Source of the DNA: Tetrahymena thermophila SB210
Taxonomy: Eukaryota; Ciliophora; Oligohymenophorea; Hymenostomatida; Tetrahymenidae
NCBI RefSeq assembly: GCF_000189635.1
Contig: NW_002476355.1
Span: 248,001-312,000, forward strand
Direction of reading: 5' to 3'
Length of the DNA: 64,000 nucleotides
Shown: positions 49,510 to 62,495 of the stretch, in pieces
How positions within the stretch are numbered: position 1 is the first letter of the stretch
How the letters are laid out: every line of letters begins with the position of its first letter
The notes under the pieces: generated by a model
Databases searched by the model: none
Told to the model about the DNA's origin: nothing
What the model saw: the letters and a program-made list of their open reading frames with translations, nothing else
Made by a program: the position numbers and the translations under genes

Positions 49510-51006
49510 TTTAAATAAAAATTTTGATTGATTCTTACCTAGATTCTCAAAATATTTAAATTTATTAAATAATATTGTTTGAATTTAAATATTTTACATT
49601 CAAATTAAAAATATTTTTTTAATTATCAAATATTTTATAAGCTATAAAATTGTTAAATTAAACTCTTAGAAATTAAATTTTAAACATTTTTAACAAAAAA
49701 AGAACTAATTTTATATTTTAATTTTTTATATTATACCAAATAAAATTTAATTTAAAATTTACTATTATAAAATATTAGGATTAAGTATTTTAATGAACTA
49801 ATATAAACTTTATTATGCAAAATTTAATAATAAAATTGTAATTATTCTCTTAAATTCATTTAAAATGTTAAAAGATAGTAATAAAATTTACAAATTTATA
49901 TAGATGCTTTTTAAAAGCATATATTTAAATTAAAATAGAAAATGAAAAAGTAAATCAAATAGCATGTGTTTATTTTTTGATATTACAAATATATATATTT
50001 ATTTTATCCTAAGTTTTCTTAATGAATAATAGATATACACTTGTTTGTTTATTCCTACTTTTGTGTTTGTTTTATATTTAAATATAAAGAAAGGTGATTG
50101 ATTATCTATAAATAAATATAACCATCAAATTCTTTTAAATTTGTAATATTAAGAAAATCAAATAAAAAAATAAAGCTAAAGAAAATGGCATGAGTTTCCT
50201 GCTATCTAGTGCCTCTTTTCTTTTTCACTGTTTTGTGGGAAAGAAGACACGAGATCATATCATTTATTCTAGGTATTTTTGGAATCAAATATCACTATGA
50301 AAAAGGTATTCATTCATTTAAATATATTTATTTGGTTTAACTTATTTAAAAAATGCATTTATTTGATAGTTTTTAATTCCAAAAATATTATTAAATAGTC
50401 AATTCAGAAGAAAAGACATCTTAATGCAAATTAGATAAAAAAAGTGAAGAAGTTACTTAGAATAAAGATGAAAATATATAAAAAGATATTAAATAAGAAT
50501 GATTATAAGATTAATACTCAATTTTCAAATGATATTCCATATCTTCATTAATGATTGAGCTTTCTCTTATTTCAGTATTATATTCATCACATTGTAAAGG
50601 GAATTTTCAAATGAAGGTTTTTTTTAAAATCTCACTGAGCAAGAAAAGAACCGGAAATAAATATAAAAAGAAATTCACTTGATATATGTGATTGATGTAA
50701 AAAATGTATTTATTGTTGATAAGTAAATTTATTATGTACGTGTTCCACATTTTTGTAGAAATTAAATTTTTTTAATCAACAAAAGTATAATTTTTTATTA
50801 AAAATTTGTATATGTCGTAATTTAGTACCTAACATTAAAAGATAGTTGTTAAATTTTTTGATTAATTCTTCACTTTGAACTAAGACTTCAAAATAAATAA
50901 ATACTTTATGCATTTATTTACTTGTTATTTTTTTGATTTATATAATTAATTAGACACCAATTTAAAACTTTTGAAAGCTTAAGTAAATAGATAAATAAAG
51001 AAATAA
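49510..51006. other. Divergent intergenic region with a weak small-gene candidate
   Basis: AT-rich region between the SMARCAL1-like gene (minus) and a small plus-strand gene, so it should hold both promoters. At 50190-50300 there is an ATG..TGA frame of 36 codons (starts MSFLLSSASFLFHCF) in DNA slightly richer in GC than its surroundings. At 50399-50550 a TAG acceptor precedes two TGA-free, lysine-rich frames. Several splice combinations are possible and none is clearly right, so no gene is called. Confidence 0.35.
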
Positions 51007-51504
51007 ATGTTAGTAAATTACGACGATTCATCAGATTCAGAAATTGAAAATGAAAAAGTAGAAAAAGACCAAAAGCCAGAAAAAATAATTCCAGAGTAAG
51101 CTCAAGATTAATAAAAAAAGAAAGTGAAACTTTTAAATTTCAACTAAGTTATGAAAAAAGCAGATGAAAAAAGTAGCATCACTGCATCGTCATCATATAC
51201 AAGCAATCTTTTGAATGAAGCTAAGAAAATAGATTCATAGCTAAACAATGCAAATAAAATTAGTAACGAAATAAATAGTAAGAGGAAACTACCAAAAGAT
51301 TATGAAGAGAAAGTAGATTGCCCTGTCGAATAAAAGTACCACAAATTAAATATAACAGAAGAAGAACTTCAAAAAAGAAAGATTGAGGAACAAATCGCAA
51401 ATTAAGCAAAAACATAAAGCGAGGCAAAGGAAAAATAAAAAAAGCACATGTTTGTTCCTCCTTAGATAAGAAATAACACAAAAAATGTTTCAACTGAATT
51501 TTGA
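51007..51504 (+). CDS. Small charged protein of 165 residues, unknown
   Basis: Single exon of 498 nt, ATG at 51007 to TGA at 51504. The N-terminus MLVNYDDSSDSEIENEK is acidic and Ser-rich, like many nuclear proteins with a casein-kinase-2 type start. The middle is lysine-rich. The C-terminal third is helical and charged (NITEEELQKRKIEEQIANQ) and ends HMFVPPQIRNNTKNVSTEF, which looks like a conserved tail motif (FVPPQ...N) rather than low complexity. I do not recognise the family with certainty. A nuclear RNA- or chromatin-related role would fit the composition but is inference. It has no introns. The next gene starts 1.4 kb downstream on the same strand. Confidence 0.8.
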
Positions 51505-52907
51505 GCTCAATAATTTAAAACTTAAAATTAAGAGTTATTTATAATCAACATAGAGTTAATTTTGTACTTATATATATATATAATATATTTATAAAGGTTT
51601 TGTTTTCAATTTATTTATTTATTTACAAATTTTTAAAAAGAAACATTTATTTATTCTAAAAAAATCATTTTTTTAATTTCATGCAATAAAATGACATAAT
51701 TATTTAACAATTTTATTTAATATGAATAAAAATTGTTTTGTTTTAAATATTAAACATTTGTAAAAACCATACAAAAATTGAGAAATAATAACTAAATTTT
51801 GACTGATAAATATTAAAATTTTATCAAGAAAAGCTTAGATGCAAATAATATTTTTTTTAGAATTTATAAAAATAAGTAATAATAAAATTTAGATAATTAA
51901 AATATTCATAAATACTATTTTCATTTTTATTTTTGTAGAATAATTTCAATTTTGATTAAAATTTAATATTTAATAGATTTTATAAATAAATTATCATTTC
52001 CTCAATAATTTTAGGATATACACTATTTAATTCAAAAGATCTTTTAATTTCAAAGTACTTACAAGCTGAAATGAAAAAAAAATCAAAAAAGACACAAAGA
52101 TAAAATTATATAATATTAAATTCACTGATGGATATAGCAATTTTTGCTTTAAATTTTAAAAACTAATGAAAAAATATGATTAAAATATTTTGAGCCATTA
52201 AAATTTTACAATAATTTTTTAAAAATCTTTTTTATTACCATCTTAATTTTTATTATATTTAGTGATTATTTTCTTATTTGTTACAATTTATACGAATTTA
52301 ATAATCAATAATAAAAAGAATTAGAATCCTTGAACTCATCAACATAACAGAATAAAATTTAAAATAAAGCATTCAACTTTTTATAAAATACAAAATTAAA
52401 TTTGATTAAAAATTAAGTCTTTGATTTTATTTTATTCAAAAATTTATAAACCATTTAAATTTTTAGTGTTCAAGAATTGAATTTAAAAATGGAATAGAAA
52501 CTCAAAACCTTAAAAAATAAAGAAATATAAATTAGCTAATAATTCATATTATTAGTATATTAACTGATTCAAAATGAAAGAACGAATGAATGAATGAATG
52601 AATGAATGAATTAATTAATCAATCAATCAATCAATTATTGAGGAGAGATTTATTATCATGGTTTTTAAAAAAATATGTTATATGTAAAAAAATGAAAAAG
52701 TTATTTTAAAAAATGGGGAGTGAGTGAGTGAGTGCCTTTTGATAAAAATAGGATTCCTCCTAATATCAATCAATTCTTTAACAACTTTCTGAAATTTTTA
52801 AAAAAGTGTTTGTAATATCTTTTAAATAAAAGTTAAACAATAAATTAATAATTTGGCAAAGTAGATATTAACATAAATAAAGTTGTTTTCTAAACAAAAT
52901 AGTAGAA
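51505..52907. other. Intergenic spacer
   Basis: AT-rich spacer between two plus-strand genes, with a TATATA run just past the first gene and a GAAT/AATC microsatellite at 52583-52636. A GAGT run lies at about 52718. No exon was recognised. Confidence 0.55.
52583..52636. repeat. GAAT then AATC microsatellite
   Basis: About seven GAAT units pass through ATTA into about five AATC units. The repeat changes register so that the second half is partly the reverse complement of the first. Confidence 0.85.
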
Positions 52908-55900
52908 ATGATTAATAAAGAAGACGTTTCTTAGTGTGAAAATAACAAAAGTATAAATACAAGTTTGATGTAAACTGCCCAATTTTTTTTCAAGGCTAAC
53001 GAAGCAGAGTAGAAAAAGATAGTCATTAACAAATAAGATTATTGTGATATTGAGTTCAATGAGTTCATTGAGTTGTCTCCTCCATTACAAGTATTTATTT
53101 TCTATAAAGTTTACTCTGATTTAAAATATTCAAATAAAATTATATTAGGAAAATGCTTTTTTAAACAAAGAATCAGAAAAAGAATCTAAAAATGTTTAAA
53201 AATGTGTTAAAAATAAAAAAAATTTTACTGCAAAAAACCAAAAAGACATAACTAAAATAAATAATTCATAAATAAATGCTGAGTTATCTATCAATTTAGT
53301 TTAAAATAAAAAGAATCTAAGTGAAAGTGATAAACCAGACTCCTCTAGTTAAGTAAAAGCAAATCAAGTCTCATGTTAGCTTTAGACTGGTTAAAATAAA
53401 TTTTAAAATATGTAAACTAACATAAAAAAATAAAACAATTAAGAGGAAAAAACAAAGGTTTTCAAAGATAACCAATTAAGCTTGATGGCTAATGATAAAA
53501 AGAGAGGAATGTCTTTGGTGTGCTAAAGTAGCGCTAACGAAATGACAGATTAAATTTTCTGGAATAAAATAAATTAAATCGTGTGTTTAAAAAGCACTCA
53601 ATAACCAACATAGTTTAGAAATAACAACTCAGTTAGTAATATATATTCTCTTAGATAATCAATTTCTACTAATTAACCAATTTAAATTCACTCTGCTTCA
53701 TCTATTAAACCTATCAAAACTTCTACAGATGTAAATAATAATAATAATAATAATTTAGTTGAATTTTATGAATCTAATCTCAAAAATTAAAATTATTTCC
53801 ATCAAAATGCTAATTCAGTTAAATCTAGTCATCGCTTCGATAATTAGCACCTCAAATCTTAATGTCAAATGTAGGCTTATTCCATAGAAACCTCTAAAAA
53901 TCTAAAATCACATGGACAGCTACCACTTTTGAATGCCAAACCTAAGTAATAAAAATTTGATTATCAAGATTCATTAAGAAGTGGGTTTTTAGGCAGTAGT
54001 AGCAGCACAGCAGATTCTAACAGAAAATAAATTTAAATAGATGCAATTGATAATCATTTTTGGAGCTCATAGCCTAATTTAGGACAACATGTTTAATCCA
54101 TCAATAAAAATACCTTAAAACTAAATAATTTTTAGCGAGGATAAAAAGAAGAAATTAGAGAGAGTAAGAATATTAACATCGTTAACTATCCATTACATAA
54201 CGCAAGTCATTTTTAGAACCCATACGCCTCTATGCCCAATCATTATCAAGACACAACCTTACAAAAAAATTATTATGATAAAAATTACGATCTTCTCTTT
54301 ATACCACGCTCTCAAAGCTAAAACGGGATACTAAATACAGAGCAAAGATTTGACGTACCAATTAATTTAATGAATGGCACTAGCAATTACTCTTCAATTT
54401 AAGATGCTTAATTGAGTTATTTTAATTAATCACAACTACAATAAGATATTCATTAAAAGTAAAACCCTAAAAGTACATTTTCATCTCCATCAACAGCCCC
54501 ATCCTCTGTCAAAGAGGCCCGCAATATGTTAAAGCTCTAAGTAAAATTATTAATTTTTCTCACATTAAATTAAATTTATAATTATGACAATAATATGAGT
54601 TGTTACAATTAATATAATTTATCAAGTATTCTGATTAAAATTATTCTCAATTTTACTTTAATAATTTCAATAAAATTCAAAGAAAATTAAATTAAAACAG
54701 TTAAAAAAATAAATAAAATGTTTTATCAATAAATAAATACATAATTTAAGTAAATAAATGAATTATTATCAAACAATAATATTTAAATAAGCATAAAATA
54801 AATGAAAATACCACATTAAACAGACTAAACTTTTTATAATTTTCTTTTTTTCTAAAATTTAAAAAATGGTTTTAAATTTAAATGTTTTAAATAAAAAATT
54901 GAACTTTATTTATAAATTTTAAATTAAAATAAAATTAGTTTAGCGATTTTCTAGAAACAGATAATGAGAGATTCAAATATTAATATAATTTTATGGGGCT
55001 AAAGTAGAATGATGAAGCTCCAATTCAATAATCAGAAATATTGAATAATGAATATTGCAACATTTAAAAGGAAGCCTAATTGAAGAACTCTAAAAATAAA
55101 CTTAAGATGAACTATAAAGAAAATAATAATACAAAGAGTAATAAATTAAAAAAAAATATTTTATTTAGTTTATCATTATGTTTTTAAAAAATATAAAGGA
55201 AATTTGAATAAAGGTGATGAAGAAAAAACTGAATTTCCTTTAAAAGATTCATAGGAATGTAGCAATAATTCAAAGAAGTAGCTGAAACCTCTGAAAAATT
55301 TTAAAGTTTCAGAGAGCAAAATTGAGAGAGATAATTGGTAAGTAAGCGAAGAATTGGCAAAACTAGTTTCTTAATAGAAAACACAAGGTCTCAAAGATAA
55401 TTCACTGAACATTGATTTCAGATAAAGCGCTTCTGCCAAAGTAAAATAAAACCAGAACACTGACTTGTAAAAGATTAGGATAAAATCTTGTTAACAATAA
55501 GCTCAATAAAATTAATAAGAATTTAGTTTTTGTGTTGATAAAAATCATAAAATAAAAGTTGATGAAAATAATTATTTAGAATCTGATGATAGAAGAATAC
55601 TCAGTTAAATTGGAAATTTGAATGAAAATATTCTAGCTGCCCCAAAGATTATGTCAAATACAGTAGAAAAATAAACGAGTTCAAAAAAATGGAACTAACT
55701 TGTTTCCCTCTCACAAACTACAAAAGAAAACAATAAATTTAACTTAAAGTGCAAATAATAATAAAATGTTGTAAAAAAAATATTTAATTTTGACAATTAC
55801 TCTTCCCCATAATTATCTTCTGCAGTTGTAACAAATAATTGTGATCTAGAAAGAAAGCAATCTAAATTAAATACAGAATATATTCAAAATAGTTAATCTA

Positions 55901-56031
55901 ACCTTAATTTAAATATTTAATAAAATATTAAATAAAGTAACAACTGCCAAAATTAAATCAATCTTAAATAGTATCAAAAATTACAAGACAATAATGTATT
56001 AAGAGAGAATGACAAGGAAAATAAATTATGA
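52908..56031 (+). CDS. S/N/Q-rich low-complexity protein, unknown function
   Basis: Four exons: 52908-53090, 53149-54540, 55005-55137 and 55199-56031 (phases 0,0,1), total 2541 nt or 846 residues. The frame is read through dozens of TAA/TAG glutamines to TGA at 56029-56031. The N-terminal 60 residues look folded (QTAQFFFKANEAEQKKIVI; CDIEFNEFIELSPPLQ). The remainder is disordered, with S, N, Q and K, short Asn runs and aromatic patches (QDSLRSGFLGSSSS). No domain is recognised. The third join is the weakest. Exon 3 could instead be the first exon of a separate gene beginning at ATG 54993 (MGLKQNDEAP, 325 residues), but then exon 2 would have no stop of its own before that ATG, so one gene is preferred. 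Confidence 0.72.
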
Positions 56032-56522
56032 TAACAATTTGTTGTATTTTTTATAAATTTGTTTTTTTTTATTTTTATCACAAAACATACTTTTTTATTT
56101 TAGCTTGTTAAAACTTTGTGTTAATCACTCGAATAAATACTTTTCTTTTTTCAGTTTTTTTTCAGAATATTTTCCAACTCTATTTTTTTATTTTAATTTA
56201 TGAAATAAGATTGGTTACTTTCTCTTAAATTATTTACTTAGAGTTTGCAAAAATTTTCAAATAAATCATTCTAAAATTTATTGTAAGTGATTTCAGAATT
56301 ATCACAAAAAAAAAAACATTTATTAGCTTATTCAAGGAATTTTTTTAAATTACTCTACATTAAATCAGTTAAAAAAATAATTAAAAAATATATATATATT
56401 GTACTTACAATCCAACAAAGAAGGAATATTGTTCAAACATGCAAAATTAACTTAATAAATTTTAATTAAAAAATAAACTAACAACCTAAAAAAACAACTT
56501 TTTATTTCTAAGTAGAAAGAAA
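56032..56522. other. Short intergenic spacer
   Basis: AT-rich gap between two plus-strand genes. An open frame at 56287-56469 starts at GTG, has no ATG, and is not supported. Confidence 0.5.
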
Positions 56523-59500
56523 ATGAAGCTTATTTAATTTTATTCAATGTTTTTCTATTTATACTTCAAAAATATTCTTAGAGTCAATGCTTAATCTAGC
56601 AACGATGATTAAACAACTATAAATTATATTTATTCTACTTTTCCAAGCAGAGAATTAAATATTAATAACACGCTTGCGTCTTCTAATAGAATCATTTACA
56701 ATAATCAGTAGAATATTTTGCTCACTTCATGGGGTAATGGTGGATTGGCAATATTTGATATTTAATCTAGCAATCTTGAGTATTTTTTCCCTTCTACTTA
56801 GCTAATTAGAGGGATGGCTTTCACTCAAGATGGATTTATCATTATTTTTATGTAGAAAAATTGCTTAAATTCTTATTATTATGATAGATAATAATTGAAG
56901 AGCAAATTAGTCTTGAAAAGCTAAAGTTAGCAAATCGAAGCAGAAGTTTTTGATATCATTTTAACTAGTGATGAGAATGTTGCGATCCTTCTTTAGAGCA
57001 ATGGAGTAATAAGTGTTTATGATGTTAGACAAAAGAGAAATGATGGAGGAAATTTTTTATTTCTTGCTTAGATTGAAGCTAAATCTAATTTAATATACAG
57101 AGGTGTACTTGATGTAAGCGAATAATTTCTATTTATAGCTAATGATTATTCAGGTATGATCATGTTTAATTTCAATAAATAGCTCATACCAAACCAAAAA
57201 AACCCTATCTCTTAGGATATAAAAATAACTTTATCATATCGAGCCTAAATTCCTTCTGATTGGTAAATTGTAGACATTGCTCTAACAATCGATTAAACTT
57301 ACATTTATGCTGCAGATTGTTGGAGTGGAATTTAAGTTATTTATACTCACAGTGATGATCCTGCTAATCAATGGATGCCCGAATTAAAAGTAAAAAACTA
57401 TTGGCCAGACTTAAGTAGCACCATACCTATGTCTTTAAAGCTAACTTTAGATAACTAAAAACTGTTAGTAGCTTCTAGATAGCAAGGAGTGTTAATTTTA
57501 GATATATCAAATAAAAGTAATCCAGTATTATTTTAAAGAATCAGTATCAAAGGTCATGCTTTTTCAGTTTAGTTGACTAATTAAGATTAACAACTATTCT
57601 ACGCAAATGGAGATACAATATTTGAATACGAAAAAGTAACACCAAATCTTAGTTAAGACATCCCTAATCTTAGCAATGATCATATTGCTAAATTATATTA
57701 AATTGGAAATTATCAATACAGATGGAGATGCTATGTTTCGTAGGATGATAGTTTTTTCTTTGGGGCATTTGATAAAGTAGGGCTATTTGTCTACTCCTTA
57801 AAAACTGACCCAAATAATTAAGCTATCATAAATCCTTATCAAATGAAGCAGGTAAATCATATAAACTTTGTAGAACAAACCTCTATCGATTGTGTTTTAT
57901 TCTTTTACGAAGTAGATTTATTATTCTTAGCTGTATCATAAGAAAGCTCGAAGCTCTTTGTATATAAAATAAGCGAAGTAACAAAATTAAATAATAATTC
58001 GGTATAGCCAATTTTTAAAATGCCTTTTAACAACTCAAATACAATTTCTGAAACCTTAGTAGCAAATAAAAATAAAACAATGATAGCAGTGACTGTTGAC
58101 AATGGTTTCTTATTGATTAATTGTAGCAATCCCTAATAAATAAAAATCATTTCGTAATATCTTGTTCCACCTCGAATGATAGGAATATGTAATGGTATTA
58201 TTTTTTCTGATGATTCTAAATTTATAATTCTTGCAATGAGGAATTATGGGTTTATCTCAGTTGATATTTCCAATCCTACTTAACCTTAATTCGGAGATGA
58301 AATTTAAACACTAGGAGGTGAATTCATATTAAGTAGCTTAACAAAAGATAACTTTGCATATATAAGTGATGGATACAAGGGGTTTGTTATCTTAGATCTA
58401 AATTAACTTCCCAATTTTAAATTTGTTAGGTATTAAGTAGATGGATGGCTAAACCATATAACACCTTTTTCATTAGAAAATTATTTACTACTTTCTCACA
58501 TGGATAATGGTTATATAAGTCTTTTAAGTGTAGCAGACAAGAAAAATCCGATTACTCTTTCTAGGCAATTTAAGTAAAATCAGAACGCTATGTCATCTTG
58601 CCTCACCTAAGATTAAAAACACCTTTTTATAACAAACAACTTTGGAGTAAATGTTATTCCCCTACAAAGCGAGGTAAACAAATAAATAAATAAATAAACA
58701 AACAAACAAACAAACAAACAAACAAACAAACAAACAAACAAACAAACAAACAAACAAACAAACAAACAAACAAACAAACAAGCAAACAAACAAACAAAAA
58801 AACAAATGAAAAACTAATCTTAAAACTTAAAAACAAATAACTGATTAATTAATTTTAATTAATAATTTTTTTGAATAAAAATAGATTATGATGCATACCT
58901 AAGTTTTGTTAATTAGTGGAATAGAAAACGGAAATATTTCTTATACGCCTTATAACCTTTAAGATAATCTTCAAATAGGGCAAAGTTTTTTATTTTAATT
59001 CATACCTATCTACCCATAAAATAGTTTATTGCTTTAGAATATTCAATATTAGAGCCCAGAAAATATTTTGGTAGATCCTCCTAGCTGGATAAATTATCAT
59101 TTATCTTCTTACTCTGTGTAGATTGATGCAGTTAAAGAGGGTTTAGGATAAAATGTTTCTTTACCTAATTTGAACTCTATTGTTTTGACATTTCAAACTA
59201 CTTTAGGTCCTGATTCATTTGTGTACTCAGACATTGGAGATGGTGTTACTACTGATTCGACAATGGGCTCGAACATTATGCAATATTTAGTTAACTAAGA
59301 CATAATTAGTAACAACAGTTATGCTTCTTCAAAATTTTTATCGTAACGATAAATTAATTTTGCTGAATTAAATTTAGGAGGGATAGAAAAAAATCCAGCA
59401 CTACAAGAAAGAATCACTTTTACTATACTTAGATCAATACAAAAAAATCCTATCATGTTCTATATCGCACCTTCGTTAAATTTTAATGTAAGTACTGGAA

Positions 59501-62495
59501 CTATCAGTTCACTTTCTAACTAAGTGAATTTATACTTAAGCGTTGATAAGTCACAGGCTCTATTTATCTAAATACCATATGCTGGTGTGTTATCTTCATT
59601 TAACGACGATGGTTCATCTGTGAAATTAGAAGGTAGTGCATAAGCACTAAATTTATTATTTTAAAATTAAAAAATAGTTTATTTCTCAAATTTAACTAGC
59701 ATCTCTGCAATAAACATTAGCTTTTACTTACAAGATAACATAAACTATGACATTTAAACTTGTTATCTTTTATCTGATTTAGCTCTTCCTTATATTCCTC
59801 CTTAATAATAAATAAATAACACAAAATTTTCTAATGATCCTACTAAAATTTTACGATAAAAATTACACACAATCATGAATCCCAATGAAAAAAAACTTTA
59901 GCAATAATTTAATTCAATTTTTCCTAATTCAGAAGTTTCTGTAGAAGAAAGTGTTTCATTTGAATTTTCTGAATCTACGTTTGAAAGTCCAGATGGACTT
60001 CAGTTGACATACGAGATTCTTTACAGCAAAGATAACCAAGATTATACCTAATTAAATGGATAGCTTTGGTTATAACAATCCTCTCGATCTTTAAAATTTC
60101 AAGGAACGCCACCCATATCTATGTTTAATACAGACGTATACATTAAAGTAATAGCTTCTGATGGTTATACTCTGTTTATGATATATTTGTAATTTAAATT
60201 CGTGTAATTCCATTTTCTTATATCCTTAATTTGCTTCTGAAAATATTGAGTCCTATCGCTTTTATATTTGGACTGTATAATTATAGAAGCTTCTTCCTTA
60301 ATGCAATATTCAAAAGAAGAAATATTTACTCAACTGAGTTATGCATTGTCAATAGTTTTTTTTGCAAAAAAATTACACTGCTGGGAGACGAAAATGAAAA
60401 AGCTATATGCCTTTTCAACTCATTAAAAAGACATATGAATATAAAATAGAAAAAGAAAAAGAAAACCAAGAGACCCACACTGAAAGCAAAATCAATCCTT
60501 GTCTATGGATTGAGTATAAATTCTAACAAAGGAGAATTGGAAGAGGAAGAAAACAAGAAATAAAATGCTAAAAATTAAGAAAATGAGAATATTGAAGAAG
60601 TTTAATAAGAAAAATCTTTAAAAATAGTAAATTGCGACGAACTAAACTAAAATTTTGTTGGGTTGAGTAAAAATAATAGTATGCAAAGTAACTTTAGAAT
60701 AAGTAATATGAATTTGAACGAATTCAGTAATAACATTATGAATTTTGCTGCTCTAAGTGCTGCAGCAAAAGATGACAAGTCTTAACTAGATATGAGCTCT
60801 AATTTAAATAAGTCAAAGCTTCAAAGAGCCTATCAAATGAGCGAACTTAGAGAGAACTAACTTTTATTTATTAATAGACTAAAACAAATCAAAAAGCCAA
60901 AAAACTCACTGAACCCAATAATCAACTAGTTCTCCAGAGCTGATGGAAGCATCAGATTCTCTAAAATTATTTAATACATGATATAAGAAAAGATAACTTT
61001 TAGCTACAACAATGAAGAGTATTAAGCAAAATCTTTGATCAAAGATTTAAAAGATTAACAATCTCGTCTTTATAAGTGTGTAAGAGCTGTCATAGCTAGA
61101 TACGTTCTTTAGTTTGACGAGAGGACAGAGTTATTTTTCGAATTTCTCAAAGAAGAAGCATATAGCAGATTTAATTACACTTAAAAAGATTGGTACAAAC
61201 ATTACACATAAATAATTTGCTCCTCCTCTATTATGAATGAAAAACTTTAAGTAATTTGCTTTCCTAGTGTTTTAATCAAAAAGGATGTCATTAAATAAAC
61301 TCTTGTCAATCTTAGACTGATAAATTAAAATGAAGCGATGGAAAAAGCTATTTCTAAAGATTTTATTAACTTGAGCTTGGTATATGAACTCCTTATTGCT
61401 GAAGCTCTTGGTTTACTTGATTATACTCCAAACGCTTTCTCCAAAAGCTAAGGTGAATCCATTCATTTAAATTTCTTTTAGATTAGTTCAGTCGAAGCCT
61501 TCAAAGCAATTAAAAATCCACGCTGTTAGGGCCTCAGAAAAATGATGAATATGACACTTGCCAATTATGGAGCTACTTAAAATATGAAATTACCTAACTG
61601 GATCAAATTTGACTAAAAATCTGGCTGCATCATTTTACAAGGTGTTCCTACATCATCTGATTTAGAAGATATAACCATCAGGATACTTGATAAATAAAAT
61701 TTTATAATTAGGGAATTCCCACTAAAAGTGGTTGATGAAGAAAAGGAAATACAATATGAATTTGATGTAGATTCCATAGCCAATACAACAAGAAAAAGTT
61801 TCTCCTAAGACTATATAACAAGTACAAATTTAATCTATAAAAACTATTTCTTTTCAGAATTAGGCTCTCCAACTTAGTTTTAAAACTCTTCTAATAACTA
61901 AACAAAGCCTTCATTATTCTCTAACTTCAATAATCCTTCTCTTATCAATAATAAATCCTAAAAGGGTCCTCCCTCAATATTTAAGAAAGAACCAGATATA
62001 GAAAATAATGGAAATTAACAAGATTCTAAAGAAAAGTAGTAATGTTCACCAATATATTCTTAAGACGAATGCAATGACCCAAGCTAATAAGATCCTGTTA
62101 ACGAAAAAGACAATGCTTCTTCTTCGTTTTACACATAAAAATAGATATAAGGCCCATCCTCTAAGATTGAAGAAAGCTTAGAGCTAGATAAAAACTGCCC
62201 TAATGAATCCCCTAAATAAAAAAAGGGCCAAACATACTTGATAGAAAATGATTTTGTTGAGACAAAATAAAAATAAATTGGATTAAATATGAAAATGGAA
62301 ACATTTGGAATGATATAAAAGAGTAAATCTATAAAAACCCAACAAATCATAGACTCTCAAGACGAAAAAATAATCGAAGAATAAAGCATCATAGACTAAA
62401 GCAATTAAAAATAAACTCCTAATTAATTTCTTCATAGTCAAAATAATAGAGAATGCTTTTACCAACAAAGATTTTCAGATTATATTTAATAATGA
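56523..62495 (+). CDS. Large surface protein: LVIVD propeller, CADG domain, membrane anchor (one apparent frameshift)
   Basis: Exon 1 is 56523-58673 (717 codons); after an intron, exon 2 is 58885-62495. A signal peptide is likely (MKLIQFYSMFFYLYF, cleavage near VNA|QS). Exon 1 holds LVIVD-type repeats of a beta-propeller, e.g. NGGLAIFDIQSSNLEYF, QGVLILDISNKSNPVLFQ, NYGFISVDISNPTQPQF and GYKGFVILDL. Exon 2 ends its ectodomain in a dystroglycan-type cadherin-like (CADG) module (FQGTPPISMF, then VYIKVIASDGYT). Next come a hydrophobic anchor (IPFSYILNLLLKILSPIAFI) and a long cytosolic, mostly polar tail of ~700 residues. The frame before the anchor and the frame of the anchor differ by one base; the change must fall between 60161 and 60239, most simply at 60170, where one base appears missing from the Thr codon of SDGYT-SVYDIF. 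Read with that shift the protein is about 1920 residues. It is likely an adhesion or sensing protein of the cell surface. Confidence 0.85.
58675..58800. repeat. (AAAT)n-(AAAC)n microsatellite in an intron
   Basis: About five AAAT units pass into about 26 AAAC units with one AAGC interruption near 58781. It starts one base after the donor GT and fills most of the 211-nt intron. The reverse strand reads as an artificial LFVC repeat. Confidence 0.95.

Noticed and set aside
54993-56031. A separate gene starting at ATG 54993
   Set aside because: Possible, but the preceding exon ends at a clean phase-0 donor and has no stop of its own; joining the exons gives a consistent frame.
56287-56469. 60-codon plus-strand frame before the surface-protein gene
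   Set aside because: GTG start, A-rich composition, and no splice link to the signal peptide exon.
58654-58836. Minus-strand LFVC repeat protein
   Set aside because: It is the reverse translation of the AAAC microsatellite in an intron.
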